The notes under the pieces were generated by a model that did no database searches, was not told where the DNA came from, and saw only the letters and a list, made by a program, of their open reading frames with translations. Made by a program: the position numbers and the translations under genes. From the NCBI GenBank assembly GCA_009917445.1, contig QZEE01000018.1, positions 1 to 64,000 of the forward strand: a DNA stretch of 64,000 bases, in the 5' to 3' direction. Positions 1 through 7,116 of the stretch are shown in pieces (position 1 is the stretch's first letter; the number at the start of each line of letters is the position of its first letter). This stretch comes from a bacterium D16-76 (GTDB lineage: Bacteria > Bacillota > Clostridia > Oscillospirales > Acutalibacteraceae).

Positions 1-225
1 CAGGTGTATGTGGATAAGCTCAAGGAGGCCGGCCAGTTCACCAAAGAGAACCAGCGGGAGGCCCTGGGAATTGCGGTGGCCCAGGCCAAGAACCTGTTGA
101 CCGCCGAGGCTGCGGCCTTCCTTGAGAGCGCCTATGGCGATTTGAATGAGTACCTGCAGAGCCTCATCGAGGCGGAGGTAAGGAACCAGAAGATGGGCGT
201 GGGTACCTTGACGCTGAGTGCATAA
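1..225 (+). CDS. C-terminal part of a phage holin-like (LLH-type) protein
   Basis: The reading frame is open at the left edge of the window, so only the last 74 residues are present. The visible part is an amphipathic, Ala/Glu/Leu-rich helical tail with two sub-motifs, KEAGQFTKENQREALGIA and YGDLNEYLQSLIEAEVR. From memory this resembles the C-terminal end of LLH-family phage holins of Clostridia, where a single membrane helix is followed by such a tail; that assignment is inference because the membrane segment lies outside the window. A strong terminator follows at once, so this gene ends an operon. The nearby XRE regulator supports a prophage or prophage scrap. Confidence 0.5.
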   Translation, partial: QVYVDKLKEAGQFTKENQREALGIAVAQAKNLLTAEAAAFLESAYGDLNEYLQSLIEAEVRNQKMGVGTLTLSA

Positions 226-234
226 GGACATACG

Positions 235-290
235 AAAGCCCCCGGCTTTCCCGGGCCGATATTTCGGTGGGGAGGGCCGGGGGCTTTTTT
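235..290 (+). terminator. Rho-independent terminator after the holin-like gene
   Basis: The arm GCCCCCGGC pairs with GCCGGGGGC around a 29-nt insert and is followed directly by six T residues. It lies about 10 bases after the stop codon of the phage-like gene. Confidence 0.85.
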
Positions 291-301
291 ATTTTCCGGG
301 C

Positions 302-454
302 CTATTTCTCAAAGTAGATGCTATACACGGCCTCGGCTATTTCATTGTAGCAATTCCTCTGGCCGCGCTCAATCGCGTTTTGGAGCATTTTGTTGGCCAT
401 TTCAGAAGCCTCTTTGTTCTTACAAATTTTTTCCATCTTCTCATACGTTGTCAT
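302..454 (-). CDS. Small uncharacterised protein, 50 aa
   Basis: This is a short open frame of 50 codons with an ATG at 454 and a good ribosome binding site, AAGGAG, eight bases upstream. The product is charged and helical (starts MTTYEKMEKICKNKEAS, ends AVYSIYFEK), with no membrane segment or recognisable domain. It lies between the phage-like terminator and the XRE regulator and is read in the same direction as that regulator. I do not recognise a family. The clear Shine-Dalgarno site and lysine/glutamate-rich composition favour a real gene, perhaps a phage-type accessory protein. Confidence 0.55.
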   Translation of the reverse strand: MTTYEKMEKICKNKEASEMANKMLQNAIERGQRNCYNEIAEAVYSIYFEK

Positions 455-547
455 TTTGTTTTCTCCTTGTATTCTATGCCGCTCTCCTTCTCCCTGTATA
501 CCCGTTAGGCCACATAGTCAAGGGTGATTCATAAATATTTTTGAGAA

Positions 548-583
548 TAGAAAAAGCCCCAAGCATTTACCGCTCAGGGCTTT
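548..583 (-). terminator. Terminator after the XRE regulator
   Basis: Read on the minus strand, AAAGCCC pairs with GGGCTTT across a 17-nt loop and runs into TTTTT. It sits about 20 bases after the stop codon of the regulator. Confidence 0.65.
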
Positions 584-605
584 AGGAGAGAGGCCTCCAG
601 CGTAT

Positions 606-845
606 TCATTTTCTGTGGCCAGGAGGTTTTTTTGTTCCCGGTTCATTGGGCATACGCACCAGAAGATCCGTCAAGTCGCAGTTAAGCACCTCACATATCT
701 TGTCCAACTGTTCAAGACTGACACGATCCGTGATCTCGTGATACAGGTCGCTAATCGTGTTGGGACGTATGCCGGTTTTACGCGCGAGGTCTGCCTGCGT
801 CCACCTCAGTTCACCAAGCCGGGTAGACAGTAAAATCCTAATCAT
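606..845 (-). CDS. XRE-family helix-turn-helix regulator, 79 aa
   Basis: This is a single-domain Cro/CI-type DNA-binding protein. The helix-turn-helix lies at about residues 15-37 (QADLARKTGIRPNTISDLYH), followed by the usual LDKICEVLNCDLTDLLV segment, and the protein ends in a short basic tail. Its length fits the small HTH_26-type repressors common in phages and conjugative elements. The start is supported by AAAGGAG eight bases upstream. A 19-bp inverted repeat overlaps its probable -10 box, which suggests autoregulation. It sits with a holin-like gene next to ssrA, so a prophage or decayed-element regulator is the likely identity. Confidence 0.85.
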   Translation of the reverse strand: MIRILLSTRLGELRWTQADLARKTGIRPNTISDLYHEITDRVSLEQLDKICEVLNCDLTDLLVRMPNEPGTKKPPGHRK

Positions 846-888
846 AGCCAGTCTCCTTTACGATAGATTCTACCAGAGACTGTCGCGT

Positions 889-927
889 ATTTCATGAAAT
901 TGTTAAATTATATCGAATTTCGATATA
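889..927 (-). promoter_or_regulatory. Probable operator and -10 region of the XRE regulator
   Basis: Two palindromes lie upstream of the regulator. One is ATTTCATGAAAT (889-900). The other is the perfect 19-mer TATATCGAATTTCGATATA (909-927; 9-bp arms, 1-bp centre). A minus-strand TATAAT (907-912) overlaps the larger palindrome, so a repressor bound there would block transcription. The -35 box is not convincing. Confidence 0.6.
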
Positions 928-938
928 AAAATGCATAG

Positions 939-974
939 AAAAACCGCCACATGGACATCTCGTGGCGGTTTTTT
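939..974. terminator. Bidirectional hairpin terminator
   Basis: AAAACCGCCAC pairs with GTGGCGGTTTT around an 11-nt loop, with A and T runs on the two sides, so it could stop transcription from either direction. It separates the phage-like genes from ssrA. Confidence 0.75.
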
Positions 975-1023
975 CCTTATTTGCCCATCAGCAATTCCAA
1001 TGGACAAGCCATGACAAACACCC

Positions 1024-1048
1024 CGCCGACCATCGTAATTGTCGGCGC
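1024..1048 (-). terminator. Possible ssrA 3' hairpin
   Basis: CGCCGAC pairs with GTCGGCG across a 10-nt loop just beyond the 3' end of ssrA. The following sequence is only moderately T-rich (GTGTTTGT on the minus strand), so termination here is plausible but not strong. Confidence 0.4.
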
Positions 1049-1069
1049 TGGGTTCGCCTGGCGCTCTTT

Positions 1070-1420
1070 TGGTGGAGATGGCGGGAATCGAACCCGCGTC
1101 CGAAAAAGCGTCATCAGGGCTTTCTACGGGCGTAGCATTTGTTTTAACATTCCCTCTGCCCAGCGCCCAAAAGCAGGCTCTGGGTTTCAGTAGCCTTTAG
1201 CGTCATGACAAGGGCGAAAGGCGGCGCCCTTGTTCACGTTCACCGCTCATCGGCGCCCTAAGCCCGGCCGCGGTGCTCCGGGTAAGGACGGCTGCTTAAT
1301 TAAGCAGCAACAGCAACAGAATTGTTGTCGTTTAATTTTAAAAAGTTGCGGTTTTAAAGCGGTCCGCGCCGCTGCCCGCTTACCAAGACTCCCCTTCCCC
1401 GTCGAAACCTTTACATCCCC
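1070..1420 (-). ncRNA. ssrA: tmRNA (transfer-messenger RNA)
   Basis: tmRNA rescues stalled ribosomes and tags the unfinished protein for proteolysis, working with SmpB. The 5' end carries the tRNA-like half (GGGGATGTAAAGGTTTCGAC). The 3' end carries the T-arm and acceptor (GGTTCGATTCCCGCC) with an encoded CCA, giving about 351 nt. The tag frame ends NDNNSVAVAA (codons 1303-1332) followed by TAA at 1300-1302; I cannot fix the resume codon exactly. smpB lies just upstream on the same strand, as expected. The 3' end borders phage-like genes, and ssrA 3' ends are a known integration target for mobile elements. Confidence 0.97.
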
Positions 1421-1463
1421 ATAAAGCATGTGGCCGCAGGGGCAAGCCCATGGCATCTTCCTT

Positions 1464-1492
1464 ATCATACACCAAAACCGTCCAGATTGCAA
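1464..1492 (-). promoter_or_regulatory. Sigma-A promoter of ssrA
   Basis: TTGCAA (1487-1492) and TATGAT (1464-1469) are spaced by 17 bp on the minus strand. Transcription would begin near 1457, leaving a leader of about 37 nt that RNase P would remove from the mature 5' end at 1420. Confidence 0.8.
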
Positions 1493-1549
1493 GGCTTTTT
1501 TGCCGGCAAAACCAGCCATACCCTTTTCTTATAGAAAAGCCCAGCCCCC

Positions 1550-2017
1550 TTACCGGTTCCGCTCCTTCAAAGACCGCTCAATATCCCTCTGCGCGTCCCT
1601 CTTAGCCGCGTCGGCCCGCTTGTCATAAAGCTTCTTGCCCTTGCACAGCCCCACCTGCACCTTTACCCGCGAATCCTTAAAATACAGGGAAAGGGGGATA
1701 AGGGAGTACCCCTGCTGCTTCACAATGCCGTACAGCCTGCCGATCTCCTTTTTGTGCATCAGCAGGCGGCGCACCCGCATGGGGTCCCGGTTAAAAATAT
1801 TGCCAAAATCATAGGGGCTGATGTGGCAGCCGTTCAAAAGCATCTCCCCGTCCACCACCGAGCACCAGGCGTCCTTCAAATTCACCCGGCCTTGCCGCAG
1901 GGACTTCACCTCCGTCCCCACCAGCTCAATGCCGGCCTCATAGCTTTCCTCCACAAAATAATCGTGGTAGGCTTTCTTGTTCTGGGCAATCGTCTTTGTG
2001 TTGGATTTTGTGGCCAT
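1550..2017 (-). CDS. smpB: SsrA-binding protein SmpB
   Basis: SmpB binds the tRNA-like part of tmRNA and brings it to the empty A site of stalled ribosomes. The 155-residue product has the family core: [17 protein letters not shown] near the N-terminus, [18 protein letters not shown], the HISPYDFGN segment, LLMHKKEI, and a basic C-terminal tail ([17 protein letters not shown]) that reads the mRNA channel. Length is normal. AAAGGAGG lies upstream of the ATG. It is encoded immediately before ssrA and downstream of the recR and CPBP genes on the same strand, so the rescue system sits at the end of a DNA-maintenance operon. Confidence 0.97.
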   Translation of the reverse strand: MATKSNTKTIAQNKKAYHDYFVEESYEAGIELVGTEVKSLRQGRVNLKDAWCSVVDGEMLLNGCHISPYDFGNIFNRDPMRVRRLLMHKKEIGRLYGIVKQQGYSLIPLSLYFKDSRVKVQVGLCKGKKLYDKRADAAKRDAQRDIERSLKERNR

Positions 2018-2041
2018 CGGGCGCCTCCTTTTTGATATATG

Positions 2042-2776
2042 TTATAAAAAACGGTGGCTTTTCTTCCGCCGCCAGACGGTGTATACCGCCAAGGGGCACA
2101 ACAGCGCCAGGACGTTGCACCAGGCGGGGGCCAAAAAGCAGACGTTAAAAAGCATGTGGCACAACGAGAGGGCGAAAAGCCCCGTACCCCGCAGGCAAAG
2201 CCCGCCCAAAACCAGCGATACCAGAACCGCCCAGATGAAAAGCTGCGCCTGCTCTAAGGCAGGCAGGCCGTGGGCCGTCCACATGGGGATATGCCAGAAA
2301 GCCCACGCGAAGCCTGCCAGCAAAAGGGCCCAGGCTTTCCGCCCCTTCGCCGCCAAGGCTTTCAAAAAGAAAGCCCGCCAGGAAAACTCCTCCGCAAACG
2401 CCGTGGCATAAAGGTAAAGGCAGCTGCCCCCAAAGCCTGCCACAGAGCCATAGGTTTGGGAAAACAGGTTCACCCCGGCGGCAAAAGAGTAAACAAGGCT
2501 GGCCAAAGCCCCCAGCAGGGCGGCGCCAAGGCAGGCAGCCGCGTCTTTCAGGGAAACGGCCCCCCCGTTTTCCAGAAAGTGGGCACGCACCCTGCGGCCG
2601 GGCAGCAGGAACCCCAGGGTGACGAAAGCGGGCGCCAGAATAAAGCCCACGGAAAGGCCCGTCAAAGCCTTGGGGACCGCCGCACCGCCCATTTCCAGCA
2701 GCCGGGGCAGGTAGCACAAAATCGAAAAGGCATAGACCAGAAAAAGCCACAGGGCCGCCCTTGCTTTAGCTGTCAT
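2042..2776 (-). CDS. CPBP-family intramembrane metalloprotease
   Basis: This is a 244-residue multi-pass membrane protein with the motifs of CPBP (CAAX-processing or bacteriocin-processing) proteases: EEFSWRAF at about residue 130 (the EExxxR motif), FWHIPMW, and a second histidine in LCHMLFN. These residues coordinate the catalytic metal in the family. About seven hydrophobic segments are visible. Its ATG overlaps the recR stop codon (ATGA), which indicates translational coupling. The substrate is unknown; relatives process prenylated proteins, self-immunity targets or regulatory membrane proteins. No peptide pheromone gene is visible nearby, so its role here is open. Confidence 0.88.
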   Translation of the reverse strand: MTAKARAALWLFLVYAFSILCYLPRLLEMGGAAVPKALTGLSVGFILAPAFVTLGFLLPGRRVRAHFLENGGAVSLKDAAACLGAALLGALASLVYSFAAGVNLFSQTYGSVAGFGGSCLYLYATAFAEEFSWRAFFLKALAAKGRKAWALLLAGFAWAFWHIPMWTAHGLPALEQAQLFIWAVLVSLVLGGLCLRGTGLFALSLCHMLFNVCFLAPAWCNVLALLCPLAVYTVWRRKKSHRFL

Positions 2777-3372
2777 AATTCCTGCCTGCCCTCCATAGCC
2801 CTTTGCAGGGTGACTTCATCCGCGTACTCCAAATCGCCCCCCACAGGTATGCCATAGGCAAGCCTTGTCACCCGCACCCCCAGCGGCTTCAGCAGCCGCG
2901 AAAGGTACATAGCCGTAGCCTCCCCCTCCACCGTAGGGTTCGTGGCCATAATGACTTCCCCCACCTGCGGGCCCATGCGTGCCAAAAGCTCCTTTATGCG
3001 CAGCTGGTCCGGCCCCACGCCGGAAAGGGGCGAAATAGCCCCATGCAGCACATGGTACAAGCCATTATACTCCCCAGCCCGCTCCAAAGCAAAAACATCC
3101 TTTGGCTCTTCCACCACGCAGATCAGGGACTTGTCCCGCACATCGCTGCGGCACACTGGGCACAGCTCGCCGTCGGTCAAATTGCAGCACACCGCGCAGG
3201 CGTGTATATTCTCATGGGCCTCCAAAATCGACTGGGCAAAGCCCTGTGCCTGTTCGGCAGGCATGCCCAGCACAAAATAAGCCAGCCTCTGGGCCGTCTT
3301 ATGCCCAATGCCCGGCAGGGCCTCAAACTGGTCCACCAGGCTCTCCAAAGGGGGGACATGGTACCCGGCCAT
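2773..3372 (-). CDS. recR: Recombination protein RecR
   Basis: RecR works with RecO (and RecF) to load RecA on single-stranded DNA gaps. The 199-residue product shows the helix-hairpin-helix region (LPGIGHKTAQRLAYFVL), the four-cysteine zinc finger (CAVCCNLTDGELCPVC), the Toprim core beginning ICVVEEPKDVFALER, and the C-terminal LAYGIPVGGDLEYADEVTL segment. It follows ybaB by one base and is followed by the CPBP protease with overlapping start and stop codons. The dnaX-ybaB-recR order is widely conserved in bacteria. Confidence 0.98.
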   Translation of the reverse strand: MAGYHVPPLESLVDQFEALPGIGHKTAQRLAYFVLGMPAEQAQGFAQSILEAHENIHACAVCCNLTDGELCPVCRSDVRDKSLICVVEEPKDVFALERAGEYNGLYHVLHGAISPLSGVGPDQLRIKELLARMGPQVGEVIMATNPTVEGEATAMYLSRLLKPLGVRVTRLAYGIPVGGDLEYADEVTLQRAMEGRQEL

Positions 3373-3373
3373 A

Positions 3374-3724
3374 TTACAGCAGCCCCGGTATGCTCATGCC
3401 GCCGGACAAAGCCCCCATGCGGCTCTCCCGCTCGTTAGAAGCCGCCCGCAGCGCCTCGTTGACCGCGGCGGTGACCAAATCCCCCAGCATCTCCGCGTCC
3501 TCTGGGTCAATGACCTCCGGCTTGATCTCCACCAGCTTCACTTCCATCTTTCCGGTAACCGTAGCCTTCACGGCGTCGCCCCCCGCCGTAGCCGAATATT
3601 CCTTCCCATCCAGCTCCGCGGAAACCGCCTCCATCTGTTCCTGCATCTTCTGGGCCTGCTTGGCCAGCTGCTGCAAATTAGTGGCGCCACCGCCGCCATA
3701 CCCCTGTGGTAACCTTGCTTTCAT
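3374..3724 (-). CDS. ybaB: YbaB/EbfC-family nucleoid-associated protein
   Basis: This is a small DNA-binding protein of 116 residues that forms dimers and is thought to help organise the nucleoid. The family core is visible from LQQLAKQAQKMQEQMEAV through TVTGKMEVKLVEIKPEVID to LGDLVTAAVNEALR. The glycine-rich N-terminus (GYGGGGATN) and C-terminal glycine/serine tail are typical extensions. AAAGGA lies upstream of the ATG. It sits between dnaX and recR, the conserved context for this gene. The region between it and dnaX (3725-3831) holds nothing further that I can recognise. Confidence 0.95.
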   Translation of the reverse strand: MKARLPQGYGGGGATNLQQLAKQAQKMQEQMEAVSAELDGKEYSATAGGDAVKATVTGKMEVKLVEIKPEVIDPEDAEMLGDLVTAAVNEALRAASNERESRMGALSGGMSIPGLL

Positions 3725-3831
3725 AACTAAAACATCCTTTCCTTAAATTATAGTATGTTTATAACGCTGCCTCTGCACACAATAGCAGGACATTGGGCGT
3801 ATTCCCATTATTTCTTCCAAAAAACATACCC

Positions 3832-5499
3832 CTACTCCATCTGCGCCGGAATCCCCGCTTCCCCAGCACGGGTCAACAGGTCGTCCAAAGGGTCGGCCTC
3901 CTGCCCCTTGGCAGACGGCAGCCGGTAAGGCCCCAGCTTATAAGCCCGGCCCGTAACCTGGAAAACCGCCTCCCGCATACGCTGGCGCTGTTCCGGCTTT
4001 TTCAGCAGCTCAAAGGCAAATTCCGGGGCCTGTATCAGCAAATAATCCCCATTAACAAAAGCGGCCGACTCGTCAAAAGCCATAGCCACGCTTTTCGTAG
4101 ACCCCCGTATCACCTGCAAAATTTCCGGCCACTGCCTAAACCGCTGGGCCGACGCAGAAAGGGCCTCAATGTCCACCGGCGGCTGGGGGGGCTTTGGCTG
4201 GGGCGCCGGAGCCTTTGCCTTTTCCTGTGCCGCCTTTGGCGGCGGGGGAGAGGCCGGCGCCCGTTCAAACACCTCCGGCTCCGGCCGCGGGCTTTCCGCC
4301 CCCAGCGGGCCAGGGGGGGCTTCCGGCCTGTCATGGCCCCCAGCGGCAGGCAGGGGGCGGGGGGGCAGACCGCTTTCCAGCCGTTCCAGCCGGCGCACCA
4401 GGGCAGCCGGGCTTGCGTCCAGCTCCGGCGTGCACAAACGCACAAAAGCCATTTCCAGCTGGGTGCGCTGGTTGGCGTACCGCATCTTGTGCAAAGCTTC
4501 CTCCAAAGCGTCCATGCCGTGCAAAATAGCCGGCAGGCTCATGGTATACGCCTGTTGTTCCAGGGCGTCCAGCTGGGTAGGGGGGAGGGTCAAAAGGGCG
4601 CTGGGGTCCTTCATGGTCTTAAACAGCATAAGGCTGCGGAAATATTCCGCCATTTCCTCACAAAGCCTGGCCATGTCCTTTGACTCCCGATGGAGCTGGT
4701 CCAAGGTCTCCAGCGCGGCGGCGGCATCGCCGTCGGCCACCGCCTGGGCCAGCGCCGTCAAATACCCCTGTGCCGCCACCCCAGCCGTCTGGTTCACCAT
4801 CTCCACCGTAACCTGCCGCCCCCGCCCCAGGCATTGGTCCAACAGGGAAAGGGCGTCCCGCAGAGCCCCATCGGCAATGCGGGCAATCAGCAGGGCCGCA
4901 TCCTCCTCGCACTGGGCCCCTTCCAGCTGGGCCACCTGCTGTACCCGGCTGGCCATAGCCTGGGGGTCTATGCGATGGAAGTCAAACCGCTGGCACCGGG
5001 AAAGGATGGTAGGCAGCAGCTTGTGCACCTCCGTAGTGGCCAAAATAAAAATGACATGGGCCGGGGGCTCCTCCAAGGTCTTCAAAAGGGCGTTAAAAGC
5101 CGACGCCGAAAGCATGTGCACCTCATCAATGATGTACACCCGGTACCGGGCGGTGGTAGGGGTAAAATTCGCTTCCTCAATAAGCCCCCGTATGTTGTCC
5201 ACGCCGTTGTTGCTGGCCGCGTCGATCTCCACCACGTCCAAAATCGACCCTTCCTCCAGCCCCTTGCAGACCTCGCACACCCCGCAGGGGTCGCCCTCCT
5301 GGGGGTCCAGGCAGTTGACCGCCCGGGATAAGATCTTGGCGCAGGTGGTCTTGCCCGTGCCCCGGCTGCCGGTAAACAAATAGGCATGGGCCACCCGCCC
5401 CCGCATCAGCTCGTTCTGCAGGGTGACCGTCACCTGGGGCTGGCCCACCACGTCCTTAAAAAACCGGGGCCGGTATTTCCGATAAAGCACCTTGTACAC
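3832..5499 (-). CDS. dnaX: DNA polymerase III subunits gamma and tau
   Basis: DnaX is the ATPase of the clamp loader and, as tau, links the polymerase cores. Residues about 40-60 contain the P-loop (GSRGTGKTT), followed by the four-cysteine zinc module (NCLDPQEGDPCGVCEVC), Walker B with DEVHML, and the sensor ATTEVHKLLPTILSRC. The C-terminal half is a proline/alanine-rich linker and then a tau-like tail. I chose the GTG at 5499 because AAAGGAGG lies six bases upstream; the ATG at 5520 has no ribosome binding site. The product is 555 residues. SRP RNA lies upstream and ybaB-recR downstream. Confidence 0.96.
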   Translation of the reverse strand: MYKVLYRKYRPRFFKDVVGQPQVTVTLQNELMRGRVAHAYLFTGSRGTGKTTCAKILSRAVNCLDPQEGDPCGVCEVCKGLEEGSILDVVEIDAASNNGVDNIRGLIEEANFTPTTARYRVYIIDEVHMLSASAFNALLKTLEEPPAHVIFILATTEVHKLLPTILSRCQRFDFHRIDPQAMASRVQQVAQLEGAQCEEDAALLIARIADGALRDALSLLDQCLGRGRQVTVEMVNQTAGVAAQGYLTALAQAVADGDAAAALETLDQLHRESKDMARLCEEMAEYFRSLMLFKTMKDPSALLTLPPTQLDALEQQAYTMSLPAILHGMDALEEALHKMRYANQRTQLEMAFVRLCTPELDASPAALVRRLERLESGLPPRPLPAAGGHDRPEAPPGPLGAESPRPEPEVFERAPASPPPPKAAQEKAKAPAPQPKPPQPPVDIEALSASAQRFRQWPEILQVIRGSTKSVAMAFDESAAFVNGDYLLIQAPEFAFELLKKPEQRQRMREAVFQVTGRAYKLGPYRLPSAKGQEADPLDDLLTRAGEAGIPAQME

Positions 5500-5550
5500 A
5501 GGGGGCCTCCTTTCCGGCATCCGGGGGCAAAATCCCCCAAGACAACAAGA

Positions 5551-5686
5551 GCCCGATAAGATATGGAAACGGACAGGCGACCTGCATCGCCCGGGAACAT
5601 CCGCTTAATGCTGCTCGGTTCCCCGCCTGACATGGTTCACGGCGTCCCGCCGCGCAGACCTGTCCGCTCCCATATTCTATCGGGCG
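5551..5686 (-). ncRNA. ffs: Signal recognition particle RNA (small bacterial type)
   Basis: This RNA is the scaffold of the signal recognition particle and binds Ffh. The ends pair (GCCCGAT with ATCGGGC), forming one long hairpin of about 136 nt. The conserved Ffh-binding domain is present: ACCATGTCAGGCGGGGAACC, the AGCAGC loop side, then GATGTTCCCGGGCG. Its position just upstream of dnaX matches many Firmicutes. No Alu domain is obvious, so this is the short form. A divergent promoter pair lies upstream. Confidence 0.92.
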
Positions 5687-5720
5687 GGCCCGGGGCCCAG
5701 CCAGAAATCATCCGGTTACT

Positions 5721-5749
5721 ATTATAACCGGTTTCTCTTGAAAAAACAA
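5721..5749 (-). promoter_or_regulatory. Promoter of the SRP RNA gene
   Basis: TTGTTT (5744-5749) and a perfect TATAAT (5721-5726) are spaced by 17 bp on the minus strand. The start would be near 5714. It overlaps the promoter that drives the acetyltransferase in the other direction. Confidence 0.7.
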
Positions 5750-5766
5750 GAGGGAATTGCTATTAT
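5738..5766 (+). promoter_or_regulatory. Promoter of the GNAT acetyltransferase gene
   Basis: TTGAAA (5738-5743) and TATTAT (5761-5766) are spaced by 17 bp. Its -35 box lies within 1 base of the -35 box of the divergent SRP promoter, so the two polymerases probably compete. Confidence 0.75.
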
Positions 5767-5799
5767 AAAGAAAAACCACCAAGCAAAGGAGAAAACCAT

Positions 5800-6306
5800 A
5801 TGCCCATCCGTAAAGCCACCCCCGCAGACCTGCCCGCCATCCTGGCCCTGTACAAAGCCGCCCGGGCCTCCATGGCCGCCGCCGGCATCGACCAATGGCA
5901 GGACGGCTACCCCAACGAAGCCTCCGCCCGCCAAGACCTGGAAGCCTCCACCAGCTATGTGCTGGAAGACGGGGGCAAAATCCTGGCCACCGCCTGCCTG
6001 GCCTTTGGCCACGAGCCCACCTACGGCCACATCGAGCACGGCGCCTGGGCCGGCACCGGCCCCTACGGCTTCCTGCACCGCATAGCCGTGCTGCCAGAAG
6101 CCAAAGGCAAAGGGGCCGCCGGCCTCTTCTTCGACGAGCTCAAGCGCCAAGCCCAGGAAAAAGGCATAAAAGTGCTGCGGGGCGACACCCACCGGGACAA
6201 CAAGCCCATGCAGCGCGTCATGGAAAAAAACGGCCTCACCTACCGGGGCGTCATCCACGTAGAAGACGGCGCCGAGCGCCTGGCCTACGAAGCCCTGCTG
6301 GGTTAA
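5800..6306 (+). CDS. GNAT-family N-acetyltransferase
   Basis: This is a 168-residue acetyl-CoA-dependent acetyltransferase. The fold runs from the N-terminal strand MPIRKATPADLPAILALYK to motif A with the acetyl-CoA loop (RIAVLPEAKGKGAAG) at about residues 94-108, then motif B (RGDTHRDNKPMQRVMEKNGL). Such proteins acetylate amines or protein N-termini; the substrate cannot be predicted. AAAGGAG precedes the ATG, and a good promoter lies 34 bases further up. Its stop codon overlaps the stop codon of the convergent hydrolase gene. Confidence 0.9.
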   Translation: MPIRKATPADLPAILALYKAARASMAAAGIDQWQDGYPNEASARQDLEASTSYVLEDGGKILATACLAFGHEPTYGHIEHGAWAGTGPYGFLHRIAVLPEAKGKGAAGLFFDELKRQAQEKGIKVLRGDTHRDNKPMQRVMEKNGLTYRGVIHVEDGAERLAYEALLG

Positions 6307-7103
6307 CCCCCACCCCTTAAAAAGCGCAAGACCTGCCGGTTAAAATCAGGGGCTTCCTCATATGCGGCGTGCCCTAGGCCGTCATAAAGCTTGACCCCGC
6401 ACCCCAGCGCGCCGGCAATCTCCTCCGAAGCCCGCCCTGTCAAAACCTTATCCTCCCTGCCGCCCATAACAAAAACAGGGCAGGTAATCTTACGCAGCTC
6501 CGGGTACGTGTCGCAGGTCAAGCAGGCTTTTGCCAGCCGGATAAAGCGGGTAAAATCCTTAGCCCTGCCCACCCGTGCCAAAAGCCCCAAAACCCACCGC
6601 CGCCTTTGTATGTAAGGCTCAGAGTACATCCGCCCCAGCATGTCCAGCACCAAGCCGGCATAGTCGCCGCGCTGCGCCAGGCTTACCCATTGGCCCACCG
6701 CCGCCTCCATCGCCGCATTAGGCCTTGCCGCCGTAACCCCCAGCACAAGCTTATGTACCCGCTGGGGGTACTCTATGGCAAGGCGCTGGGCTATCATGCC
6801 GCCCTGGGATACCCCCCATACATTCGCGCCGCCCAAGCCCAAAAGCCCCATAGCCTGCTCGGCGTCAAAGGCCAGGTCCCGGATCGTAACCCCCTCCGGG
6901 ACCTTATCCCTTTTGTCCAAAATATACACCGTATAATCCCTTGCAAAAGCCCGGTACATATAAGCCAGCGGCAGCGCCGCGCCCCTAACACCCTGCAGGC
7001 TAAGCCCCGGCAGCATGACCAATTGCCTGTGCCCAGCGCCAAAGCGCACACAATCCAAACCCGCGCCGCCCAAATCCAGCGTCATAGCTTTTATACGGCC
7101 CAT
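6303..7103 (-). CDS. Alpha/beta-fold hydrolase
   Basis: This is a 266-residue alpha/beta hydrolase. The nucleophile elbow is GVSQGG at about residue 118, the acid lies in GREDKV and the histidine in GLGHAAYEE, so a Ser-Asp-His triad is complete. The oxyanion region is MLPGLS. Family members include esterases, lactonases and other small-molecule hydrolases; nothing here narrows the substrate. It lies 13 bases after the NYN-domain gene on the same strand and probably shares its transcript. The ribosome binding site (GAGGCGGGG) is weak, and an internal ATG at 7085 is a possible alternative start. Confidence 0.85.
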   Translation of the reverse strand: MGRIKAMTLDLGGAGLDCVRFGAGHRQLVMLPGLSLQGVRGAALPLAYMYRAFARDYTVYILDKRDKVPEGVTIRDLAFDAEQAMGLLGLGGANVWGVSQGGMIAQRLAIEYPQRVHKLVLGVTAARPNAAMEAAVGQWVSLAQRGDYAGLVLDMLGRMYSEPYIQRRRWVLGLLARVGRAKDFTRFIRLAKACLTCDTYPELRKITCPVFVMGGREDKVLTGRASEEIAGALGCGVKLYDGLGHAAYEEAPDFNRQVLRFLRGGG

Positions 7104-7116
7104 CCCGCACCCCGCC

